DNA from: Paenibacillus woosongensis
GTDB lineage: Bacteria; Bacillota; Bacilli; Paenibacillales; Paenibacillaceae
DNA length: 64,000 nucleotides
Direction: 5' to 3'
NCBI RefSeq assembly: GCF_009725165.1
Contig: NZ_WNZW01000001.1
Span: forward strand, 62,001 to 126,000
Position 1 is the first letter of the stretch. Every line of letters begins with the position of its first letter. Shown one piece after another: positions 43,875 to 51,348 of this stretch. A program made the position numbers and the translations under genes. Under the pieces are notes generated by a model. That model made no database searches. It saw only the letters and a list, made by a program, of their open reading frames with translations, and was not told where the DNA came from.

Positions 43875-46220
43875 TTAATAAATTTCTTTATACTTGCCTG
43901 GTGTAATGCCTTCATATTTCTTAAACACGCGAATGAAAGTAGCCACGTCGTTATAACCGACAAGCCTGGAAATTTCGTTTATCGATTCCCGCTTGGCCTG
44001 GATCATTTGCTTGGCTTGCGCGATACGCGTCTTATGAATATAGTCAAGCAATCCTTCTCCCGTCTGACTCTTAAACAGCCGTGACAAATAGCTGCCCTTC
44101 AGAGCAAAATGATCTCCGATCGCATTCACATTCAGGTTCGCGTCCTGGTAATTTTCTTCAATATAACAAGTTACCTTCGCGGTCAGATCGCGCAATGATC
44201 CTTCCCGTTCCTGCGACACGTTCGATGTCCGCTTGGCTGCGGCGAAGGCGCACACTTCCCCAAGCAGGATTTGCAGCTCCTTCCGCATCTCCTGAATCGT
44301 ATCGCAGGCCATAATGGAATCCATCCAAAGCGGATTTTTTCTTAGAATATCGCTATCTCCGCCGCCTAGCTCGTTGATCGCTTTAATGACCGTGGCCACC
44401 AAATTGAAAATGAAACAGCGGGCGAGCCCCAATGACATGACCGGCTTGCTGAAATTGCGCTCGGTAATTTCGTTCATGTAGGCAGAAGCCTGCTCAATAT
44501 CGCCAGCCTTGATTAAATTAATGAGCTGCTGCTCCACCTGAAGCGGATAGTAGTAGCCGGACTGTGCGTTATCCGCCGAATCCATTCGTATATCTTCCAG
44601 CGCGATGATTCCCTTTTTCCCCAGCACCATCTTATACTCCATGGCATCGACCGCTTCCTGATACGCTCCAGCAATACCTGACCAATCGGAATGGCTGCCG
44701 CTAATGGAAATCGTAAGCTCCATATCATATTGTCCCAGGAAGCTTTGCGCCTCTGCTGCGATATCCCGCAGTTCTTGCAGCACATTCGGGACATCCAGCT
44801 TCAGGTTAACCAGGCACACCAGCATATCATCAATCTCTGTCACATATCCGGCATGATGGCGCTGACCAGCCAATTCCTCCACGACGTTGGCGATAATAAA
44901 CGGGATCAGCTTCCTTCTCTCATTAAGATCAATACCCGGCAGCTTCTCATAGAGGCTTTCTTCATTTTCGAGAACTAATAAAATCACTGCGAACTTATTG
45001 GAATACAGCGTCATATGAAAAGAACGGAACGCCTCCTCATACGGCACAGGGGTGTCCAGCCTCCCCTTAAGCAGCCGATGAATCATGTTGGACCTGAGCA
45101 CCTGCTGATGTTTTTTCAGCTGCATGGCGATCTGGTCCTTCTCGCTTCTGGCGTTTAATATCGCCCTTAGAATGATCCGCAGTTCGTTCCCGTCCCCAAG
45201 CTCTTCTGCCCTATTCTTATCGTTGATGGATTGCACGAGCTCCTGAATCGGCGAATAATTACGGCGCATGAAAAACCAGGTCAACACCCCAGCGCCAATG
45301 ACACTGATCAGGATGCTGATATAAGTAAAGCTGCGGACATATTCCGCCTTCTGCCAATAGATGCTGCTTGGAATGATCAAGGCATACTTCAGTTCTGATA
45401 CTTCCGAAGGAATATAGAACAGCTCGGAGTCACCGGTCTGGGGTGAGGATAGCCGGACTCGCTCACCCTCCATAAAAGGCTTCAACTCCGGCGCCCCCGG
45501 CCGATTTGATAGAAGAATCTCATTGTCCTGATTCAAAATCAGCAGCAAACCGCCGCTAAAGCCAGAAATGTTCTCGATCGCCGCATGGAATTTTTCCGCA
45601 TCCGCCATCACTACGACGGTCCCGGTCTCCCTGCCGTTCAAATCATAGGGCAGCTGTGTAATGTACGCGATGGAGGTCTGTACCGGAGCAGCGTCCAGAC
45701 GGGGAAGCACCGTGAATCGTTTCGTTCCCGCCTTGTGAATCGTCTCCAGCCATTGGTCAAAGGAGAGAGTCCCCGTATTGTGAATCGTATAAAATGCCGT
45801 TCTCATATCTCTGATATTTCCGGAACGCAGTACGGAATCCCCTTGATCCCAAACGACGTAGAATTCATCGATTGAAGCATAAGATGTTTTGTACAGCCGA
45901 AATTCCTTTACAAGCTGATAGGCTGCGAAGGGCGCCTCGTTTGCCGGCCTGTTGGAATACATTAAATTTTGGAGTTTGCCGTTCCAGGTTATCTCCATGT
46001 TAAGACGTTTCATCAGATCGATCTGATTATCGATCGTGTAGCGCATCTGCTTCAGCAAAGAATCGTTGGCACGGTGAATCTCGCTCTTTAGCGCATGACT
46101 CGCCTGAGAATAAATGACCAGGCTGATCATAATCGGCACGAAAAGAACCGCGCTGTAAGACAGCAGCCAAGTGACAATAATGCTCTTGCGTCTCTGCCAT
46201 AAATAGTGAATATTTATCAA
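43875..46220 (-). CDS. Membrane-anchored AraC-family regulator (YesS/YtdP type)
   Basis: 781 residues. Membrane helix 1 (WLLSYSAVLFVPIMISLVIY), a large extracellular sensor of about 250 residues, helix 2 (FTYISILISVIGAGVLTWFF), a cytoplasmic linker and a C-terminal AraC double HTH: NVNAIGDHFALKGSYLSRLF with FKSQTGEGLLDYIHK, and INEISRLVGYNDVATFIRVF with FKKYEGITPGKYKE. Such one-component receptors sense sugars outside and switch on neighbouring ABC and hydrolase genes. The start is TTG with GGGTGAT upstream. It sits among the genes it most likely controls. Confidence 0.9.
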   Translation of the reverse strand: MINIHYLWQRRKSIIVTWLLSYSAVLFVPIMISLVIYSQASHALKSEIHRANDSLLKQMRYTIDNQIDLMKRLNMEITWNGKLQNLMYSNRPANEAPFAAYQLVKEFRLYKTSYASIDEFYVVWDQGDSVLRSGNIRDMRTAFYTIHNTGTLSFDQWLETIHKAGTKRFTVLPRLDAAPVQTSIAYITQLPYDLNGRETGTVVVMADAEKFHAAIENISGFSGGLLLILNQDNEILLSNRPGAPELKPFMEGERVRLSSPQTGDSELFYIPSEVSELKYALIIPSSIYWQKAEYVRSFTYISILISVIGAGVLTWFFMRRNYSPIQELVQSINDKNRAEELGDGNELRIILRAILNARSEKDQIAMQLKKHQQVLRSNMIHRLLKGRLDTPVPYEEAFRSFHMTLYSNKFAVILLVLENEESLYEKLPGIDLNERRKLIPFIIANVVEELAGQRHHAGYVTEIDDMLVCLVNLKLDVPNVLQELRDIAAEAQSFLGQYDMELTISISGSHSDWSGIAGAYQEAVDAMEYKMVLGKKGIIALEDIRMDSADNAQSGYYYPLQVEQQLINLIKAGDIEQASAYMNEITERNFSKPVMSLGLARCFIFNLVATVIKAINELGGGDSDILRKNPLWMDSIMACDTIQEMRKELQILLGEVCAFAAAKRTSNVSQEREGSLRDLTAKVTCYIEENYQDANLNVNAIGDHFALKGSYLSRLFKSQTGEGLLDYIHKTRIAQAKQMIQAKRESINEISRLVGYNDVATFIRVFKKYEGITPGKYKEIY

Positions 46221-46258
46221 GCTATCATCACCCGTATATTCGATTAAATTGATTAAAA

Positions 46259-46283
46259 TTAAAACGTTTACAATTTCATTATA
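46259..46283 (-). promoter_or_regulatory. Promoter -10 and cre site of the AraC regulator gene
   Basis: TATAAT (46278-46283, minus) is followed by TGTAAACGTTTTAA (46259-46272), which fits the cre consensus except one position and lies over the expected start point. No clear -35. Confidence 0.62.
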
Positions 46284-46445
46284 CCGATAAAATGCCGGAT
46301 TTCGGAATGCCTAAAAGCTGCAATTCGATTGACAAAACCTCTAACCAAAGGCGTATCTCCCCATATAAAACGCAAATAGCCCAATGGGACGCGAAGTCCC
46401 CGGGTTACCTGCGCTAAAAATTTATTTATATCCGTAAGTACCTGA

Positions 46446-47567
46446 TTAGAATATGCGATGGCTCCAGCCGTTCAGCTTCGCAATCGCTTCAACAAAAAAG
46501 TAGTCGCCGTAAATGAGCGAAACGTTGACATTCTGTCCGGCGGGCTTATGCCCGGTTCCCTGCAGCAAAATGGCTTCATGCGTGGGGAGATCCCATGTTC
46601 CATAGTTCTCATACAAGGAACCGAGAATCCGTTCGGCCGCCATGCGGTAGCACCGTCCTTCCGGTTCACGCAGCAAATCAGCCAGCTCAAGTAATCCTGA
46701 GGCCGCGCATGCTCCGGCCGAGCTGTCCCGCGGCTCTCCCTCAAGACCGGTCTCTACCCGAAAATCCCAATGCGGAACTTGATCCTCCGGCAAATGGGCG
46801 ATAAAGAAGTTCGCTACACGCTGTGCAGCTTGAAGATACTTAGGTTCTCCCGTGTAACGGAAGGTGTTGGCCATGCCGTACAGCGCCCACGCCGCCCCTC
46901 TGCTCCAGGCCGAATCCGGCCCGGCTCCCTGCCCGCCGATCGCTTCTGCGATTTCACCGGTCACCGGGTCGAAATCGATAATATGATGCACAGATCCGTC
47001 CTCTCTGATGAAATAATTCAGCATCGTATTCGCATGCTCCTGCGCAATATGCGAAAATCGCGGATCGCCACTCTCGCTGGCCGCCCAAAATAGTAAAGAT
47101 AAATTCATGCCTGTGTCCACGATGGACCAGCCATGCTTATCCCCGTTCCAGGCTCGAATGAACTTGCCTCGCAAATTGAATCGCCCTGCCAGAAAATTGG
47201 CCGCGTAAAGCGCGCGCCTTCTCGCCTCTGCATCCCCGGTCAGCTTATACTTGATAGCTGCTGTAGGCAGGAACTGAAAGCCCACGTCATGATCGAAGTT
47301 ATTAGCCTGCAGCATTAACTTCTCCAGCCGCTCATCCCAGTTCCAGGCTGCCTTCTTGTACCGTTCTGCCCCCGTTATATCATAGGCTATCCACAGCATC
47401 CCCGGCCAAAAACCGGATGTCCACCAATCAAGCCGCATATCATCATATTTCCCTGTAGCTCCGGCGACATGTGGGGATTTCTCCCCCATCGCCGCGATCA
47501 TCACATCAAGCTTCAAGCCGATTTGCTCCCAAACGGCTGCCGCGTTCAAACCCTTCAACCCGCTCAT
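46446..47567 (-). CDS. GH88 unsaturated glucuronyl hydrolase
   Basis: 373 residues, matching bacterial UGL enzymes (about 377). Motifs: WWTSGFWPGMLWIAYD, NNFDHDVGFQFLPTA with Asp94, HGWSIVDTGMNLSLLFWA with Asp151 and SAWSRGAAWALYGM. The two aspartates correspond by position and context to the catalytic pair of GH88. It hydrates the 4,5-double bond left by polysaccharide lyases and frees the unsaturated uronic acid from oligosaccharides. No signal peptide, so it acts after import. ATG 47567 is chosen with GGAGG 7 nt upstream. The GH105 families (YteR/YesR) are related but fit less well. Confidence 0.87.
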   Translation of the reverse strand: MSGLKGLNAAAVWEQIGLKLDVMIAAMGEKSPHVAGATGKYDDMRLDWWTSGFWPGMLWIAYDITGAERYKKAAWNWDERLEKLMLQANNFDHDVGFQFLPTAAIKYKLTGDAEARRRALYAANFLAGRFNLRGKFIRAWNGDKHGWSIVDTGMNLSLLFWAASESGDPRFSHIAQEHANTMLNYFIREDGSVHHIIDFDPVTGEIAEAIGGQGAGPDSAWSRGAAWALYGMANTFRYTGEPKYLQAAQRVANFFIAHLPEDQVPHWDFRVETGLEGEPRDSSAGACAASGLLELADLLREPEGRCYRMAAERILGSLYENYGTWDLPTHEAILLQGTGHKPAGQNVNVSLIYGDYFFVEAIAKLNGWSHRIF

Positions 47568-47602
47568 ATCCATGCCTCCTCATCCAAAATTGCGATCCTT
47601 GT

Positions 47603-48487
47603 TTATCCTTTTAATGAACCGATCATGACGCCCTTAACGAAAAACCGCTGTACAAAAGGGTAGACGCATAAAATCGGAACCGTGGCGACCATAATCGTCG
47701 CATACTTGATCGTCTCGCCGATCTGATGGCGGTCGCCCGCCGATGCCCCCGCCGACATGCTGTCGGTCGAATTGGCAATCAGAATTTCCCTGAGCACAAG
47801 CTGCAGTGGAAAAAGCTCGCGGCTCTTGATAAACACCGATGCATAGAACCAGCCATTCCACTTATCTACCGCATAATACAAAATCATCACGGCGATGACC
47901 GGCATCGATAACGGTATAATGATGCGGAACAGAATCGTAAAGTGGTTCGCGCCATCAATCTTCGCCGATTCCTCCAGGCTGTCGGGGATTCCCATAAAGG
48001 AGGTCCGCATAATAATCAGATTGAACGTACTGACCGCAAACGGAATAATCGTCGACCAGAGCGTATCAAGCAGGCCCACCCCTTTTACGATTAAATAGAG
48101 CGGAATAAGGCCGCCACCGAAAAACATCGTAAACACGATGATGAACATCAGCACATTGTTCCACATGACATTTTTGCGGGACAAAACATACGCGCCTAGC
48201 GCAGTCATAAACAAATTCACCGCAACGCCCATAATGACGATAAAAATCGTGTTCCGGTATCCGATGCCGATGCCTGGATTGGCCATAACACTCTTGTATG
48301 CGTCCAGGCTGAACCCTAGCGGCCTCCAAAGGATCCCCTTATTGACAATTAGCTTACCGGCATCGCTGAACGAGGCGAACAGCACGTAGAGCAGCGGATA
48401 CAGCGTAACGACAACCAGCAAAATCAAAATGATATATATACCGATATCAAAGGCGCGGTCGAATAAGCCAACCTTCGTTTTGTTCAT
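47603..48487 (-). CDS. Sugar ABC transporter permease, LplC/YtcP type
   Basis: 294 residues, six membrane helices, MalG-like. It contains the EAA loop SLEESAKIDGANHFTILFRI and ends with the family's typical FVQRFFVKGVMIGSLKG. It pairs with the upstream permease (11 bp apart) and the binding lipoprotein. GAGGTG lies 7 nt before the ATG. No ATPase gene is present in the locus. Confidence 0.92.
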   Translation of the reverse strand: MNKTKVGLFDRAFDIGIYIILILLVVVTLYPLLYVLFASFSDAGKLIVNKGILWRPLGFSLDAYKSVMANPGIGIGYRNTIFIVIMGVAVNLFMTALGAYVLSRKNVMWNNVLMFIIVFTMFFGGGLIPLYLIVKGVGLLDTLWSTIIPFAVSTFNLIIMRTSFMGIPDSLEESAKIDGANHFTILFRIIIPLSMPVIAVMILYYAVDKWNGWFYASVFIKSRELFPLQLVLREILIANSTDSMSAGASAGDRHQIGETIKYATIMVATVPILCVYPFVQRFFVKGVMIGSLKG

Positions 48488-48498
48488 CCATTTTCACC

Positions 48499-49422
48499 TC
48501 ACCATAAGCTGCTTTTGCTCACTCTGCGGCTGATATAGTTGGCCGTTATTAGCAGAATGAGATTGATCACCGAGTTAAACAGGCCGACCGCTGCGCTGTA
48601 GCTCCAGCCGAATTCGAGCAGCCCTTTGCGGTAGACGAAGGAAGAGATTACGTCAGCCGTCTCGTAGGTGACCGGATTGTACAGAAGTATGATTTTCTCA
48701 AAGCCGACATTAAGCAAATTTCCCATTCGCAAAATAAGCATAATAGCGATCGTTGGCAAAATCCCGGGCAGTGTAATGTAGAGCATCTGTTTAAAACGGT
48801 TCGCTCCGTCCATCCGCGCCGCCTCATACTGTTCCTGATCAATGCCCATCAAAGCGGCGATATAAATAATCGACTCCCAGCCGATCCGCTGCCAGATCTC
48901 CGACAAAATATAGACCGGGCGGAACAGCTCCGGCTTCTGCAGCATCGCCTGCCCATCGTAGCCAAGCCAGACGAACAATCGGTTAATCAAGCCGTCAGCA
49001 TTCGTAAAGTCGGTAATAATCCCGCAAATGACGACGAGCGAGATGAAGTAGGGCATGTACGTAATCGTTTGAACGACCCGCTTAAATAAGCGATGCCGCA
49101 CTTCATTAATGAGCAGAGCAAGCAGAATGGGCGCCGGAAACTCAAACAGCAGCGAGTAGAGACTAATGAGCAGCGTATTTTTCAAAATTCGCAGGAAATA
49201 GTAGCTGTTGAAAAAGTCCTGAAAATGCTGAAACCCCACCCAATCACTGCCGAGAATGCCCTTCATCGGCGAATAATTCTTGAAAGCGATCAGCGCTCCG
49301 TACATCGGCCCGTAATGAAAAATAATATAGTAGGCTATGACCGGAAGTATCATCAGATACAGATATTTATTGAGGATGAAATCCCGGATAAACCGGCGCT
49401 TGAAGGATTGCGGATTCGCCAT
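48499..49422 (-). CDS. Sugar ABC transporter permease, LplB/YteP type
   Basis: About 307 residues, MalF-like with six membrane helices: YLMILPVIAYYIIFHYGPMY, the EAA loop QYEAARMDGANRFKQMLYIT and the end SVINLILLITANYISRR. The start may be ATG 49422 or an in-frame GTG 15 nt earlier that overlaps the GAGGTG ribosome site. It follows the binding lipoprotein gene (copy B) by about 60 bp. Confidence 0.9.
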   Translation of the reverse strand: MANPQSFKRRFIRDFILNKYLYLMILPVIAYYIIFHYGPMYGALIAFKNYSPMKGILGSDWVGFQHFQDFFNSYYFLRILKNTLLISLYSLLFEFPAPILLALLINEVRHRLFKRVVQTITYMPYFISLVVICGIITDFTNADGLINRLFVWLGYDGQAMLQKPELFRPVYILSEIWQRIGWESIIYIAALMGIDQEQYEAARMDGANRFKQMLYITLPGILPTIAIMLILRMGNLLNVGFEKIILLYNPVTYETADVISSFVYRKGLLEFGWSYSAAVGLFNSVINLILLITANYISRRVSKSSLW

Positions 49423-49485
49423 GGCGTTGTCATTCACCTCATTTCAATTGGAGAGGGCCGCATCGGCCCTCTTCCTTGCATTTTC

Positions 49486-51129
49486 TTAGCGACTGTTGTA
49501 GCGCTCCAAGGCAGCGTTTTGAATCTCAATCGCGCGATCCAGTTTCAGCGATTTCATCTTGGCGACGTAGCTTTCGTATTGGTCGATCGGCTCAGCGCCC
49601 AAAATAATCTTAAGCGTCATCTCGTCCACTAGCGTATTAATATCGTTCATGATCGCCGCATACTCCGAGCTCTCCTCCGGCGTTGGCGTAATCGGCGGCA
49701 AATTGTATTTCGCCGAATCCGTATTCTGCCAGGTGGTCACCGCATCGCGCTGGGTTTGCAGCGCGAAGAATTGCTCGGCATAGCGTTTGTCCTGAATGAA
49801 CGGGCCGTTGTAGCTGCCCCGGGCATACAATGAAATGCCTTGGGCTGGCGCCAGCTTATCCGGATTCTTCAGCACCAAATCGGTATATGTCGGATAACCG
49901 TTCTCCATGTTGTAGCTGACACCTTCGGTTCCGAAGTTGAAGAACAAGCGGCCTTCCTCACTATAGCCATAGTCCAGCATGCGTACCGCCAGCTCGGGAT
50001 CCTTGGCCGCGGTTGTAATCGCCACAGTGCCTTCGGAAGCATAGGCCTGGTTGCGCTGTCCAAATTTCGGCTTATCGCCCTTGTTCAGCACCGGATAAGG
50101 CGCCCCCACAAGTACGGCTTTCGGATCATTCGCTTCCACGAGCGGCTGCCATTTGCCGATCCCGCCGCCAGCGTTGCCGATCGTTGCGCCTGTCGCCCCG
50201 GATGCGATATTACCGTCCAGCGACTTAGTATCAGCCGTAGCTGCGTTTTTGTCGATTAAGCCCTCCTTATACCAGTCATGGAATAGGCGTAAATATTCTT
50301 TGAACCCGGGCTCGGCCGGACCATATTTGATTACTCCGCCCTCCTGGTAAAATCCGCGGTTTATACCGAAGGCTCCGATAAAAGCACCATTTCCGGATTC
50401 ATTGAAAAATCGCGGCTTGCTGACGAAGGAAAGCGGGGCTGCGGCTCCTTTTTTCTCTTTAAACGCCCGCAGCGTCTCTGTCCATTCGTCGATTGTTTCC
50501 GGCACCGGCAAGCCTAGCTCATCCAGCCAGTCCTTGCGGATGATCGGTCCCTGGAACACCCGTAAGTATTCATCGCCCCTCACGAACGGAAACGCGTAGT
50601 AGCTGCCGCTATCAGTCTTGATCATTTTGTCAACGTCGGGATTCTCCGCCAAATATTTCTTTAAATTAGGCGCATATTGATCGATGAGATCATTGAGCCT
50701 GACAATATACCCGTCGCTGATCGCCTTCTCCGGCCCGCCCGGGAAATCGCCCAGGAAGTTATACTCGAGCAAATCCGGCAAATCGCCCGATGCCAGCAGC
50801 ACGTTCATCGCTTCCTTCACCTGTCCTGTCGGCGGGGCCGTAAATTTTAAAGTAACCCCGGTTTTCTTCTGCCAATCCTGAAAGAACGGAATTTCGTCAT
50901 GCGAAGCCTTGACGCCGATCAGGTTACCGTTGATTTCTCCCCAATAAGACAGCGTCTTATCGGTCTGGATCGGGTAAACCGTCGCTTCCACAGCTTCTTC
51001 TGTTTTAGGCGCTGCTGCACCGCCATTGCCGTTCGCGCTGGCGCCTGCCTTGTCACCGCTTCCGGACGAACATCCGAGCAGCGTGCCTAACATCATAATG
51101 ATTAGGCTGGAAGTCCATACTTTTCTCAT
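49486..51129 (-). CDS. Lpl-type extracellular sugar-binding lipoprotein (copy B)
   Basis: 547 residues. Signal peptide with lipobox LLGC followed by SSGSGDKAG linker. Strong relation to copy A over the whole length: DEIPFFQDWQKKTGVTLKFT, NVLLASGDLPDLLEYNF, RKDWLDELGLPVPETIDEW, VRMLDYGYSEEGRLFFNFGT and SLKLDRAIEIQNAALERYNS. First gene of the cluster with both permeases and GH88, so it is the main importer subunit. GGAGG is 10 nt before the ATG. It probably binds oligosaccharides released by the extracellular lyase. Confidence 0.9.
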   Translation of the reverse strand: MRKVWTSSLIIMMLGTLLGCSSGSGDKAGASANGNGGAAAPKTEEAVEATVYPIQTDKTLSYWGEINGNLIGVKASHDEIPFFQDWQKKTGVTLKFTAPPTGQVKEAMNVLLASGDLPDLLEYNFLGDFPGGPEKAISDGYIVRLNDLIDQYAPNLKKYLAENPDVDKMIKTDSGSYYAFPFVRGDEYLRVFQGPIIRKDWLDELGLPVPETIDEWTETLRAFKEKKGAAAPLSFVSKPRFFNESGNGAFIGAFGINRGFYQEGGVIKYGPAEPGFKEYLRLFHDWYKEGLIDKNAATADTKSLDGNIASGATGATIGNAGGGIGKWQPLVEANDPKAVLVGAPYPVLNKGDKPKFGQRNQAYASEGTVAITTAAKDPELAVRMLDYGYSEEGRLFFNFGTEGVSYNMENGYPTYTDLVLKNPDKLAPAQGISLYARGSYNGPFIQDKRYAEQFFALQTQRDAVTTWQNTDSAKYNLPPITPTPEESSEYAAIMNDINTLVDEMTLKIILGAEPIDQYESYVAKMKSLKLDRAIEIQNAALERYNSR

Positions 51130-51240
51130 TGCTTCAAACCTCCGCTTAGGAATATATTGAAATGCATTACGCTCTCAGTCTAGCTAAGGACCACTCCCAC
51201 CGATATGTGCAAAACATCAAATCACGTGCCGATTTCGTAC

Positions 51241-51284
51241 CTGCGCACTGACGATTTCTACAATTCAATCGTAAATTTGCGCAG
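51241..51284. promoter_or_regulatory. Nested inverted repeat upstream of the importer operon
   Basis: CTGCGCA (51241-51247) pairs with TGCGCAG (51278-51284) and ACGATT (51251-51256) with AATCGT (51267-51272). It is not followed by T and lies just beyond the lyase terminator, about 110 bp before copy B. It may be a regulator site or an mRNA structure. Confidence 0.4.
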
Positions 51285-51313
51285 TAAAAAGAGGAGGGGC
51301 ATCCCTCCTCTCT
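51284..51313 (-). terminator. Terminator of the beta-helix lyase-like gene
   Basis: AGAGGAGGG (51290-51298) pairs with CCCTCCTCT (51303-51311), 4-nt loop, TTTTT on the minus strand. Confidence 0.85.
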
Positions 51314-51348
51314 CTGCTGTAACGTCTTTATTGTCCAGTAAAGCACCT

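Noticed and set aside
46268-46348. Minus-strand 26-codon frame with GGGGAG before a TTG, upstream of the AraC gene
   Set aside because: It overlaps the -10 and cre site of the AraC gene and has no protein-like pattern; probably chance.
46386-46400. GGGAC-loop-GTCCC hairpin after GH88
   Set aside because: Five-base stem without a T-run on either strand; not convincing as a terminator.
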